From Dyella kyungheensis (GTDB lineage Bacteria; Pseudomonadota; Gammaproteobacteria; Xanthomonadales; Rhodanobacteraceae), in assembly GCF_016905005.1 (NCBI RefSeq), contig NZ_JADIKC010000002.1:62001-126000 (forward strand): 64,000 bases of DNA, given 5' to 3'. The position numbers were made by a program, and so were the translations under genes. The notes below the pieces were generated by a model, which was given only the letters and a program-made list of their open reading frames with translations, ran no database searches and was not told the DNA's origin. This document shows positions 43,574 to 54,070 of this stretch, one piece after another (the first letter of the stretch is position 1; every line of letters begins with the position of its first letter).

Positions 43574-44607
43574 GACAACCCGAGCACTACCTCCTGTATG
43601 GCTCCGAGCGCTATGCGCTGGCCATCCTGCGTCCGATCCAGGACGCCATCCGCGCCCGCGGCGACGAGGCGGCTTGGTTCTTCGACGGCCCCGGCGCCGA
43701 GGATCTGGTGGCAGGCGAACGGCTGCTCAGCGTGCAGGAAGTGCGGGCGTGGAAACCGCGCGCGGTGATCACCTCCAGCAACGCGGTGCCGCATTTCTTT
43801 CCCGGCGTGAAGGTGGAGACCTTTCACGGCTTCGATGCCGGCAAGCCGCGACACATCTATGTGCGCGGCTTCTTCGACCTTTACTGCACCACCGGCCCAC
43901 GCGATACCGCGCAGTTCCAGGCCATCGCCGATCGGGTGGGCCATTTCAGCGTGGTGGAAACGGGCTTTCCCAAGCTCGATCCGTTCATGCGGGAAATCAG
44001 CGGTCCGCTGCCGGCCGTGCGCCAGCCGCCGGTGATCCTCTACCACTCCACCTTCTCGCCGTCCTGGAGCGCGGCCGAAACGCTGTACGAGGAAGTGAAG
44101 CGCCTCTCGCGCGATGGCCGCTGGCGCTGGATCGTCACCTTCCATCCGAAGATGAATCCGGACACCACCGCCAAGTACAAGGCGCTGCAGAACGAGTACC
44201 TGACGTTCGCGGAGAACGACAACATCCTGGAGTTGTTCCCGCAGGTGGACATGATGTGCTCGGACACCTCTTCCGCGCTCAACGAATTCCTGCTCACCGG
44301 CAAGCCCGTGGTGACCTTCAAGAATCGCCGCCCCGGGCCGCAGCTGATCGACATCGACGAGGCCTCCCAGTTCGAACCGGCGATCGAGCGCGCGCTGACG
44401 CGGCCGCCCGAACTGATGCAGGCGATTCGCGAGTACGGCGATGCCATCCATCCGTATCGCGATGGCCACTCCGCCGAGCGCATCCTCAAGGCCATCGATG
44501 GTTTCATCGCTGCGGGCGGCCGCAACCGGCGCCGTAAGCCTTGGAATCTCTGGCGAAAACTGAAGATCCGCCGACGCATCGGCTACTGGGGTCCCGCGGG
44601 CTACTGA
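43570..44607 (+). CDS. CDP-glycerol glycerophosphotransferase-like protein
   Basis: The 345-residue soluble protein has the CDP-glycerol transferase pattern. VETFHGFDAGKPRHIYVRG holds the first His, then YHSTFSPSWS, IVTFHPKMNPDT, and MMCSDTSSALNEFLLTGKPVV with S-D-T-S. The tail is very basic (RRRKPWNLWRKLKIRRR), fitting membrane surface binding. The family was defined on teichoic acid enzymes; here it sits in an LPS-type locus and overlaps a core glucosyltransferase. It may attach glycerol phosphate or act as a Kdo-type/other phosphotransferase. Confidence 0.8.
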   Translation: MRQPEHYLLYGSERYALAILRPIQDAIRARGDEAAWFFDGPGAEDLVAGERLLSVQEVRAWKPRAVITSSNAVPHFFPGVKVETFHGFDAGKPRHIYVRGFFDLYCTTGPRDTAQFQAIADRVGHFSVVETGFPKLDPFMREISGPLPAVRQPPVILYHSTFSPSWSAAETLYEEVKRLSRDGRWRWIVTFHPKMNPDTTAKYKALQNEYLTFAENDNILELFPQVDMMCSDTSSALNEFLLTGKPVVTFKNRRPGPQLIDIDEASQFEPAIERALTRPPELMQAIREYGDAIHPYRDGHSAERILKAIDGFIAAGGRNRRRKPWNLWRKLKIRRRIGYWGPAGY

Positions 44608-44697
44608 GGGTCCCCTCGGCCGCGCTCGCGGCCGGGTCAGCGTGGAGCAGGGTCGGCTCGGGATAGAATTGTTTCATTCCCATAAAGAAGACTGCCC

Positions 44698-46404
44698 GTG
44701 GCATCCAGCAGCTATAGCCGCTCCGAACACCTGCGCTCCCTCTGGCCCTGGCTGCCGTTGTGGGCGCTGGCTGCCCTGCTGGCGATCTTCTCGCACGGTC
44801 CGATGCCGCTGTATTCCACCCGCACGCTGGCGGTGGCGTGGGAGATGTGGATCCACCACGACTGGCTGGTGCCGCACATCAACGGTGCCCCTTACAGCGA
44901 AAAGGTGCCGCTGCTGTTCTGGATGATCCACGCCGGCTGGCTGGTATTCGGCGTCAATGACATCTGGCCGCGCGTGCTGGAAGTGATCTTCGGCGGCACC
45001 CAGCTGGTGCTGGTCTCGTTGTTGGCGCAGCGGCTGTTTCCCAACCGCTCCTGGGTGGCCAAGGGAGCGCCGTGGATTCTGCTGGCGCTGGGCTACGCGT
45101 TCCTGTTCGGCCAGCAGATCATGTACGAGGTGCTGCTGGCGGTGTGGGTGCTGGCGGCGCTGCTCTGCCTGACACCCAAGCCGCAGCGGGCGGAACCGCG
45201 CTGGCTGCTGTTCGGCCTGTGCGTGGGCGCCGGCCTGCTTACCAAGGGCCCGGTGATGCTGCTGCACGTGGCGTTCCCGTTCTTGCTCGGCCCGCTGTGG
45301 AACGACTGGGCGCGCGACAACCGCGTGCGCTGGTACTCGCGCGGCGTGCTCGCCTTGCTGCTCGGCGGCGCGATGTTGCTGGCCTGGGCGCTGCCCGCCG
45401 GTTTCGCCGGCGGCGAGGCGTATCGCCAGCGCCTGTTCTTCACCCAGACGGCCGGCCGCGTGGTCAACGCGTTCGATCATGCGCGCCCGTTCTGGTGGTA
45501 CGTGCCGATGATTCCGGCGCTGCTGTTCCCCTTCAGCGGTTGGCCGCGCGCCTGGGTGGCGCTCGCCACCCTGCGCCGCCCGTTCGACAGCGGCATGCGT
45601 TTCGCGCTGTGCTGGCTGGTGCCGGTGATCGTGGTGTTCTCCTTCATCAGCGGCAAGCAGCTGTATTACCCGTTACCGGAATTTGCCGGTGCGGCACTGC
45701 TCATTGCCGGCGCCATCGCGGCGCTGCGCGACCAGCGCCCGGCGTTGGCCAACAATCCGTGGCTGGGTACCTGGCCGTTGGGCGTGGGCGGCATCCTGTT
45801 CGGCATCTTCCTGTTCGTGCTGCCGGTGCTGGTGTCGCACAACGACCTGCATGGCGAATGGTTCGACAGCACGCAGCGCTACAGCCGCTTCTTCAGCGTG
45901 GTGTTCGTGCTGCTGGGCATCCTGCTGTTGCTGCGCGGTCGCGGCGAAATGCGCCGCCTGGCCGTCGCCGGCCTGGTCGGCACGCTGGCGCTCAATACGC
46001 TGTTCACCCTGACCATGTGGCAGAACTTCGACCTGCGGCCGTCGGCCCTGATGCTGGGCTCGGTCGATGCGGAGCAGCGCCCGATCGGCCTGCTGGGCAA
46101 CTACGAAGGCCAGTTCCATTTCGCCGGCCGGCTCACCCATCCGATCGAGCGGCTGTACGAAGGCAAGTCGTTGCAGACGTTCGCGCAGGAGCACCCCGAT
46201 GGCGTGATCGTGGAGCATCCGGAAAAGCTCTCCAACGAGGCGCTGCGTTATGCCTTGCTGGTGCAGCCGTTCCGCTCGGGCTGGGTGGTGATCTGGCCGG
46301 CCAAATCGCTGGCCGACCTGCGCGCCGGCCGTGTACCGGCCGAGCCGGCGCATCCGACCCGGGTCTATCAGGTCGACGAGTGGCGCGTGCGCGCCCTGCA
46401 ATGA
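44698..46404 (+). CDS. ArnT-like GT-C glycosyltransferase 2
   Basis: The product is 568 residues from GTG 44698. It has about 12 TM helices, with the first periplasmic loop RTLAVAWEMWIHHDWLVPHI and YSEKVPLLFWMIHAGW, parallel to the loop of the 35486 gene. The C-terminal about 120 residues form a periplasmic domain. It probably transfers a sugar from an undecaprenyl-phosphate donor to lipid A or core. The stop overlaps a small TPR gene (ATGA), suggesting a functional pair. Confidence 0.85.
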   Translation: MASSSYSRSEHLRSLWPWLPLWALAALLAIFSHGPMPLYSTRTLAVAWEMWIHHDWLVPHINGAPYSEKVPLLFWMIHAGWLVFGVNDIWPRVLEVIFGGTQLVLVSLLAQRLFPNRSWVAKGAPWILLALGYAFLFGQQIMYEVLLAVWVLAALLCLTPKPQRAEPRWLLFGLCVGAGLLTKGPVMLLHVAFPFLLGPLWNDWARDNRVRWYSRGVLALLLGGAMLLAWALPAGFAGGEAYRQRLFFTQTAGRVVNAFDHARPFWWYVPMIPALLFPFSGWPRAWVALATLRRPFDSGMRFALCWLVPVIVVFSFISGKQLYYPLPEFAGAALLIAGAIAALRDQRPALANNPWLGTWPLGVGGILFGIFLFVLPVLVSHNDLHGEWFDSTQRYSRFFSVVFVLLGILLLLRGRGEMRRLAVAGLVGTLALNTLFTLTMWQNFDLRPSALMLGSVDAEQRPIGLLGNYEGQFHFAGRLTHPIERLYEGKSLQTFAQEHPDGVIVEHPEKLSNEALRYALLVQPFRSGWVVIWPAKSLADLRAGRVPAEPAHPTRVYQVDEWRVRALQ

Positions 46405-46724
46405 ACGAGCTGCTGATCGCCAACCTGCGTGCGCAGTGCGGCGGTCCGCGTGACGGCGCGTTGCTGCGTTTCTCGCTGGGCAATGCCTTGTTGGCGGCAG
46501 GCGACGCCGCCGGCTCGATTGTCGAATTCCGCCAGGCCCTGGCGTTCGATGCCGGCTATTCCGCCGCGTGGAAGCTCCTGGGCAAGGCCTGCCTCGCCAT
46601 CGATGACAGCGCCGGCGCCGCGGACGCGTGGCGCCAGGGCATCAGCGTCGCCCAGACGCGCGGCGACAAGCAGGCCGAGAAGGAAATGACGGTGTTTCTG
46701 CGGCGGGTGGAAAACCAGCCCTGA
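46401..46724 (+). CDS. Small TPR protein coupled to the ArnT-like gene
   Basis: ATG 46401 overlaps the stop of the ArnT-like gene. The 107-residue protein MNELLIANLRAQCGGPRDGA contains about two TPR units: ALLRFSLGNALLAAGDAAGS and YSAAWKLLGKACLAIDDSAG. No signal peptide is seen, so it is probably cytosolic. TPR modules mediate protein contacts. It may regulate or dock on the membrane transferase. A larger frame in this region is the antiphase shadow of the ArnT-like gene. Confidence 0.8.
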   Translation: MNELLIANLRAQCGGPRDGALLRFSLGNALLAAGDAAGSIVEFRQALAFDAGYSAAWKLLGKACLAIDDSAGAADAWRQGISVAQTRGDKQAEKEMTVFLRRVENQP

Positions 46725-46732
46725 CCTTTCCC

Positions 46733-46810
46733 CTGTGGGAGCGCACCCTGTGCGCGACAAGCCTACGGAGCGGTAACGACCAGGCGCCCATGTCGCGCAC
46801 ACGTGCACGG
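46733..46810. repeat. REP doublet, copy 2 (degenerate)
   Basis: CTGTGGGAGCGCACCCTGTG is mirrored by GTCGCGCACACGTGCACG. Both arms differ from the consensus seen in the other copies. It lies between the convergent TPR and LpxL-like genes. Confidence 0.7.
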
Positions 46811-46822
46811 ATGGCCTGTGAT

Positions 46823-47704
<882 letters not shown>

Positions 47705-47841
47705 GGGCGACGCAGTGTAACCGCCCGCGCTGCCCGTTCACGGGTCAACCACGGGTCGCCTGCTTACGTTCTGTGCAACGAGGCTACCGTCGGCGACGGT
47801 CAGGCCCTAAGCTTCCGCCGTCTCCGGCCGTTACCCATTCG

Positions 47842-48282
47842 ATGATCGCCCTGATCCAGCGTGTCCTGTCAGCCCGTGTCGATGTCGAAAACACCACTGT
47901 CGGGGCCATCGGTCCTGGCCTGCTCGCGCTCGTGGCCGTGCAGCCGGGCGACGACGAACCGCGTACCCGCCGCATGCTCGAACGCCTGCTCGGCTACCGC
48001 GTGTTTGCCGACGAGCAGGGCCGCATGAACCGCAGCCTCGCCGACACCGGCGGCCAGTTGCTGCTGGTCAGCCAGTTCACCCTGGCCGCCGACACCCGCT
48101 CGGGCATGCGCCCCAGCTTCACCAGCGCCGCCACGCCCGAGGAAGGGCGCCGCTGGTTCGACCGCCTGGTCGAACTGGCCCGCGCCGCCCACCCGGGGGT
48201 GGAAATCGGCCAGTTCGGTGCCCATATGCAGGTACATCTGGTCAACGATGGCCCGGTCACCTTCTGGCTGGAGACGCCATGA
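47842..48282 (+). CDS. dtd: D-aminoacyl-tRNA deacylase
   Basis: The start chosen is ATG 47842 ([18 protein letters not shown]), giving 146 residues. The two active-site motifs of DTD are present: SQFTLAAD and the Gly-cisPro motif [12 protein letters not shown]. It removes D-amino acids mischarged on tRNA. It is directly upstream of rpoD but about 165 bp separate the genes, and rpoD has its own promoter. Confidence 0.95.
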   Translation: MIALIQRVLSARVDVENTTVGAIGPGLLALVAVQPGDDEPRTRRMLERLLGYRVFADEQGRMNRSLADTGGQLLLVSQFTLAADTRSGMRPSFTSAATPEEGRRWFDRLVELARAAHPGVEIGQFGAHMQVHLVNDGPVTFWLETP

Positions 48283-48389
48283 TCGCGATCACCCCGGCGC
48301 GCCTCGACCAACTGCGACAAAATCCCCGGAAGATGCCGATTTGGCGCGATTTTTGCGTGTCGGCACTGCCGAGTCTCTTCCTTGAAAAC

Positions 48390-48418
48390 TGGTCAAAAAA
48401 GCATCACATAGGTATACT
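48390..48418 (+). promoter_or_regulatory. Candidate rpoD promoter
   Basis: TGGTCA (48390-48395, four of six matches to TTGACA) and TATACT (48413-48418, near-perfect -10) are 17 bases apart, about 30 bases before the rpoD start. Found by eye. Confidence 0.55.
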
Positions 48419-48447
48419 GATCGGTTCCTGCATACGCGGCGGTAGGT

Positions 48448-50301
<1,854 letters not shown>

Positions 50302-50326
50302 GCACACGCTGGTGCAAGTTGCGAAG

Positions 50327-50350
50327 AGCCCCGCGAAAGCGGGGCTTTTT
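50327..50350 (+). terminator. rpoD terminator
   Basis: AGCCCCGC pairs perfectly with GCGGGGCT around a GAAA tetraloop and is followed by a T run. It lies 26 bases after the rpoD stop. Confidence 0.9.
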
Positions 50351-50390
50351 GTTTGGGGCGTGTGTCGGCCGCGAAGAAACCTTGTGGGAG

Positions 50391-50493
50391 CGCACTTGTG
50401 CGCGACGGGAGCGAAGCGGCGACGCGCTACGGCATGACCATGCGACGCGGTACATCGCCGCTCACCCGTCGCGCACAAGTGCGCTCCCACAGG
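50391..50493. repeat. REP doublet, copy 3
   Basis: TTGTGGGAGCGCACTTGTGC and its inverse CGCACAAGTGCGCTCCCAC enclose about 55 bases (GAGCGAAGCGGCGACGCG..TACATCGCCGCTCACC). The enclosed part is nearly the same as that in copy 4 at 50616, because this interval is part of a tandem duplication. Confidence 0.85.
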
Positions 50494-50520
50494 GTTACCG
50501 CAGCCGGAGCGCGACCTCAC

Positions 50521-50600
50521 CTACTCGCATCTTTAAAAAACTGCTCCCGCACGATTTTGTCGTCCTTGACGTGGTACATGCAGATCTCCTCAAGGCGCGT
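50521..50600 (-). pseudogene. Duplicated 3' fragment of the SnoaL-like gene
   Basis: On the minus strand this segment matches the last about 25 codons of the gene at 50759-51133. CGTCCTTGACGTGGTACATG here corresponds to CGTCCTTGACGTGATACACG at about 50802-50821. The flanking REP doublet (copies 3 and 4) is duplicated with it. The fragment has no start and cannot encode the protein. The divergence (several substitutions) shows that the duplication is not very recent. Confidence 0.75.
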
Positions 50601-50615
50601 GTCGCTCGCGAAAAC

Positions 50616-50728
50616 CTTGTGGGAGCGCACTGGTGCGCGACAGGAGCGAAGCGGCGACGCGCCGCGGCATGACCATGCGACCCGGTACATCGCCGCTCAC
50701 CCGTCGCGCACCAGTGCGCTCCCACAAG
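50616..50728. repeat. REP doublet, copy 4
   Basis: This is the same arrangement as copy 3, but both arms carry the variant GCGCACTGGTGCGC instead of GCGCACTTGTGCGC. The left and right arms therefore match each other while differing from copy 3. Confidence 0.85.
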
Positions 50729-50758
50729 TGATCGGATGCTGTTGCCGGTCGGGCGGCC

Positions 50759-51133
50759 TCACCCGCCCGCATCGTAGAAAAACTGCTCCTGCACGATCTT
50801 GTCGTCCTTGACGTGATACACGCAGATCTCCTGCATGTTCACGCGGCCGTATTCCTTCATGGTCACATCCAGCGTCATCACCACGCTGAACCAGTTGCCG
50901 GCGATCAGCGGTTCGCTGACTTCGACGCCGTGCATCTCCGTCACGCCCGCCTGGAAGCGCTTGCCCTTCTCGAGGATGGCGTCCAGGCCTTTGACGTTGC
51001 CGAGCGGACCTTGGGCCATGCCTTCCGGCTCGATGCTTACGGCGTCCTTGGCGTACAACTCGTGCTGCGCTTCCTCGAACTGGCCGTGGCGGCACATGGC
51101 CACCAGGCGCTTGGCGACGGATTCGGTACTCAT
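50759..51133 (-). CDS. SnoaL/NTF2-like protein
   Basis: The 124-residue single-domain protein starts MSTESVAKRLVAMCRHGQFE and has the NTF2-like cone-fold pattern: AQHELYAKDAVSIEPEGM, GLDAILEKGKRFQAGVTEMH and the C-terminal strand DDKIVQEQFFYDAG. Members are small-molecule-binding or isomerase-like proteins. No specific substrate can be predicted. Its 3' end has been partly duplicated downstream (50521-50600). Confidence 0.8.
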   Translation of the reverse strand: MSTESVAKRLVAMCRHGQFEEAQHELYAKDAVSIEPEGMAQGPLGNVKGLDAILEKGKRFQAGVTEMHGVEVSEPLIAGNWFSVVMTLDVTMKEYGRVNMQEICVYHVKDDKIVQEQFFYDAGG

Positions 51134-51190
51134 GACGAAATCTCCGGCTGGCGAGGCCCGCGAGCGTAACGCCGGCTGCGGCAGCCGGAT

Positions 51191-51221
51191 GTGAAGGTGC
51201 GCCGTTGCGGCGCACCTTCAC
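51191..51221 (-). terminator. Long hairpin after the S10-like peptidase gene
   Basis: GTGAAGGTGCGCC and GGCGCACCTTCAC form a perfect 13-bp stem with a 5-base loop, eight bases past the stop of the peptidase gene. There is no clear T run on either strand. It may stop transcription weakly or protect the mRNA 3' end. Confidence 0.55.
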
Positions 51222-51228
51222 GCTACCA

Positions 51229-52830
51229 TCAATGCTTGCTGACGTTGTCGGTTTCGGAGATGAAGTTCGCCACGTTGTCGTGCAGCTTCTTCAACGAATC
51301 CTCGTGTGCGTAGACCATGTGGCCCGACGGGTACCACGCATAGGAGATGTTCTTCTCCAGGTTCGCGGGGATCGGCATGTGGTGCATCTCGTAATCGGCC
51401 GCGAAGTAGGGCGTGGCCAGATCGTAGTAGCCGCCGTTGAGCGAGACGCGCAAGTTCGGATTGGTCTTCATCGCGGTGGCGAGATCGGGCATCACGTTAG
51501 TCGACTGCTGCAGCGACTCGGTGGCACCGGGCGCCTTGTGCGAGAAGTCCCAGTGATCGATATCCGCGAACAGGCGATAGGTCTGGTTTTCGCCGAACTT
51601 CAGCTGGCGGCGTACGTAGTCGTTGAACGCGGCCACATAGGCCGAGCTGATCGCCGAGGACTGCGGATCGTAGTCGGACGACTTGCTCAGCGGATCGATC
51701 GACGGGCCGGAGAAGCGGCTGTCCAGGCGGCCGGTGGTGAGATCGCCGTCGGCCTGCAGCTCGTGCTCGAACATGCCGCCGTCGACACGCAGGTTGGCCT
51801 TCAGCAGATAGGCCACCGGCAGGCCGGTGTACTGGTGCAGCTTCTGCGCCACCGCCTGCTTGCGCGCATCGTCCAGGCGCGAGCCGGCCATCAATGCCGA
51901 GGCGTAGTCGGTCAGGGCGTACTGTTCCACTTCATGCAGGAACGGCTCGAGCGCGGCGGGCTGCTGCGGCAGCTTGTGGTGATAGTAGGCCGTGGCTGCG
52001 AACGTCGGCAGCCCGACCACGTACGGCAGATCCACGCCCGGATTGTTGGCCGGACCATCGATGCTGCTGTCGAAATTGAGGATCTGCGACAGCAGGATCA
52101 CGCCGTTGAGGTCGACGCTGTTCTCGTTCTCCAGGATGTTCGCCACCACCGCCGAACGTGTGGTGCCGTAGCTCTCGCCGAACAGGTATTTGGGCGAGTT
52201 CCAACGGTTGTACTGCGAGAGGAACTGGGTGATGAACTGCGCGAACGCGTGACCGTCGCCATCGACGCTGTAGACGGTCTTCTTGCGATCCTTCATCTGC
52301 TCGTCGCGCTTGCCCTTGTCAGCATCGTCGGCAAGCAGGCGGCTAAAACCTGCGCCCGGCGCGTCGATGAACACCAGGTCGGTGGCGTCGAGCAGGCTGT
52401 AATCGTTGTTCACCAGGCCATACGGTGCGGCGGGCGTGTGCGCATCGTCGCTGGTCACCACGCGCTTGGGCCCGAACGCGCCCATGTGCAACCACACCGT
52501 GGCCGAGCCCGGCCCGCCGTTGTAGACGAAGGTGATCGGCCGCTTGCCCGGCTCCACGCCCTTCTTGAAGTACGCCGCATAGAACATGCTCACCTGCGGC
52601 TCGTTCTCCTTGTCGCCACTGCCGTGCAGCACCAGCGTGCCTGCCACCGCCTTGTAGTCGATGCTCTTGCCTTCCACCTTCACCGTGCCCGACGTCTCCG
52701 ACGACTGCGGCTTCAACATCGCGGCATCCGGCTTGTCGTCCGGCTTGTCCTTGTCCTTCTTGTCGGCCGCATGGACCGCCGTACCGAGCAACAGCGTGGC
52801 GAGCGCCACAGCGAGGGGAAGCTTGCGCAT
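51229..52830 (-). CDS. Secreted S10-like serine carboxypeptidase
   Basis: The 533-residue protein has a Sec signal peptide ending at AVHAA (about residue 21) and then a Lys/Asp-rich linker. The alpha/beta-hydrolase core has the S10 oxyanion motif VYNGGPGSATVWLH, the nucleophile Ser in YLFGESYGTTRSA (about residue 220), an Asp in LNGGYYDLATPY, and the His in YPSGHMVY. This fits a periplasmic or secreted serine carboxypeptidase. Substrates are unknown. A long hairpin follows the gene. Confidence 0.88.
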   Translation of the reverse strand: MRKLPLAVALATLLLGTAVHAADKKDKDKPDDKPDAAMLKPQSSETSGTVKVEGKSIDYKAVAGTLVLHGSGDKENEPQVSMFYAAYFKKGVEPGKRPITFVYNGGPGSATVWLHMGAFGPKRVVTSDDAHTPAAPYGLVNNDYSLLDATDLVFIDAPGAGFSRLLADDADKGKRDEQMKDRKKTVYSVDGDGHAFAQFITQFLSQYNRWNSPKYLFGESYGTTRSAVVANILENENSVDLNGVILLSQILNFDSSIDGPANNPGVDLPYVVGLPTFAATAYYHHKLPQQPAALEPFLHEVEQYALTDYASALMAGSRLDDARKQAVAQKLHQYTGLPVAYLLKANLRVDGGMFEHELQADGDLTTGRLDSRFSGPSIDPLSKSSDYDPQSSAISSAYVAAFNDYVRRQLKFGENQTYRLFADIDHWDFSHKAPGATESLQQSTNVMPDLATAMKTNPNLRVSLNGGYYDLATPYFAADYEMHHMPIPANLEKNISYAWYPSGHMVYAHEDSLKKLHDNVANFISETDNVSKH

Positions 52831-53178
52831 AAAGGTGAACCTCTGAACGAGCGCGACAGCGCGACGCTCCAGCTTAGGTGCCAGGGCAGGTCGGTTTCAT
52901 ACGCCAGAAGTCATTGGCGGAGGGGTTCGGAGCGAGCCACCCCTTCCCGCAAGTCCCTTCGGTGGCTTCACAGAGGAACCCTCTCCCTGGCGGGGAGAGT
53001 GAGAAGTGAAGTACATCGGGCCGGGCTGGCTGTTGTGGGAGCGCACTTGTGCGCGACAAGCCACGCTTGGGTGTATCGCTCCGTCGGCTTGTCGCGCACA
53101 AGTGCGCTCCCACAGAAAAGCAGACACGTTCCGGTGGACCCGCCCCTCACCCCGACAGGGGGAGGGAGCAAGAGCGCG
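52831..53178. other. Repeat-rich intergenic region
   Basis: No gene is supported. The region contains the CTCTCCC/GGGGAGAG repeat (about 52978-53020) and a REP doublet (53034-53115). Just after these comes a CCCCTCACCCCGACAGGGGG-like palindrome (about 53140-53163) that may end transcription of the EamA-type gene. Confidence 0.6.
53034..53115. repeat. REP doublet, copy 5
   Basis: TTGTGGGAGCGCACTTGTGC and CGCACAAGTGCGCTCCCAC are mirrored around about 40 bases. The arms are identical to those of copies 1 and 3. Confidence 0.85.
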
Positions 53179-54036
53179 TCACCCCCAGGCGATCACGCCA
53201 ATCGCCCCCAACGCCAACGCCACACCCACCCCATTGATCCAACTCAAGCGCTCGCGGAACGCCATGGTGCCGACCACCGCACCCAGCGCCACCACGCCGA
53301 GATTCATGCTCGCGAACACCAGCGACGGATGATCCGGCAACGCCTGGTGCCCGCGCACGTAGAACACGATATTGCCGAAGTTCGCCAGGCCGAGCAGCAG
53401 GCCCGCCATCGCATCGCGCAACGTGAAGAACGTGCGGTCGTGCCAGCGGCGCCACAGCAAAATCAGCAGCGACACCACCAGCGCCAGTGCGAACATCGCC
53501 TGCAGCGACGCCGCGAACGGCGTACCAGCCGCGGCCACCCGCTTGAACAGGATATCGATGGCACCAAAGCCGGCGAACACCACCAGCGGCCACAACCAGC
53601 CCGGTTCGCCATGTCGCTCGCTCGCGGGCCCAACGCGCCACACCATGCAGGCCAGCGCGACCAGGCCAAGCGCAATGCCGGCACCCTTGCCGACGCTCAG
53701 CGTTTCGCCAAACAACAGGAACGCCGCCACCAGCGAAATGAGCAGCGACAGGCGCTGCGCCGCATCGGTGCGCACGATGCCCGCGCTGCTCACCGAGGCG
53801 GCGAGCGCAAGAAAGATCAGCGGCAACAACAGACCCAGACCGATGAAGCCAAGCCACGGTGCCTGGCTGCTCGACAGCACCGATAGCGACGGGCGGAACA
53901 CCAACGCGGTCAGCGCGCTGGTCGCCACATAGTTCCAGGCAATGGCCTGCCCCACGTCGATCGACAACCGGCGGGACAGCTTCAGCAGCACCGACACCAG
54001 CACGCTGCAGACCACGCTCAGCAACACGTAAATCAT
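53179..54036 (-). CDS. EamA/DMT-family transporter
   Basis: The 285-residue protein has ten predicted TM helices in two EamA-like halves (ALLVSLVAAFLLFGETLSVG-like around residues 90-115, and VVGTMAFRERLSWINGVGVA in the second half). Both end in the E-x-hydrophobic repeat of the DMT superfamily. It probably exports a small metabolite. It is co-directional with and 34 bp downstream of the GlxA-type regulator, which could control it. Confidence 0.8.
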   Translation of the reverse strand: MIYVLLSVVCSVLVSVLLKLSRRLSIDVGQAIAWNYVATSALTALVFRPSLSVLSSSQAPWLGFIGLGLLLPLIFLALAASVSSAGIVRTDAAQRLSLLISLVAAFLLFGETLSVGKGAGIALGLVALACMVWRVGPASERHGEPGWLWPLVVFAGFGAIDILFKRVAAAGTPFAASLQAMFALALVVSLLILLWRRWHDRTFFTLRDAMAGLLLGLANFGNIVFYVRGHQALPDHPSLVFASMNLGVVALGAVVGTMAFRERLSWINGVGVALALGAIGVIAWG

Positions 54037-54070
54037 GGGTAATCCTTGTGGGTGGCCGTGCTGCGAGTAC

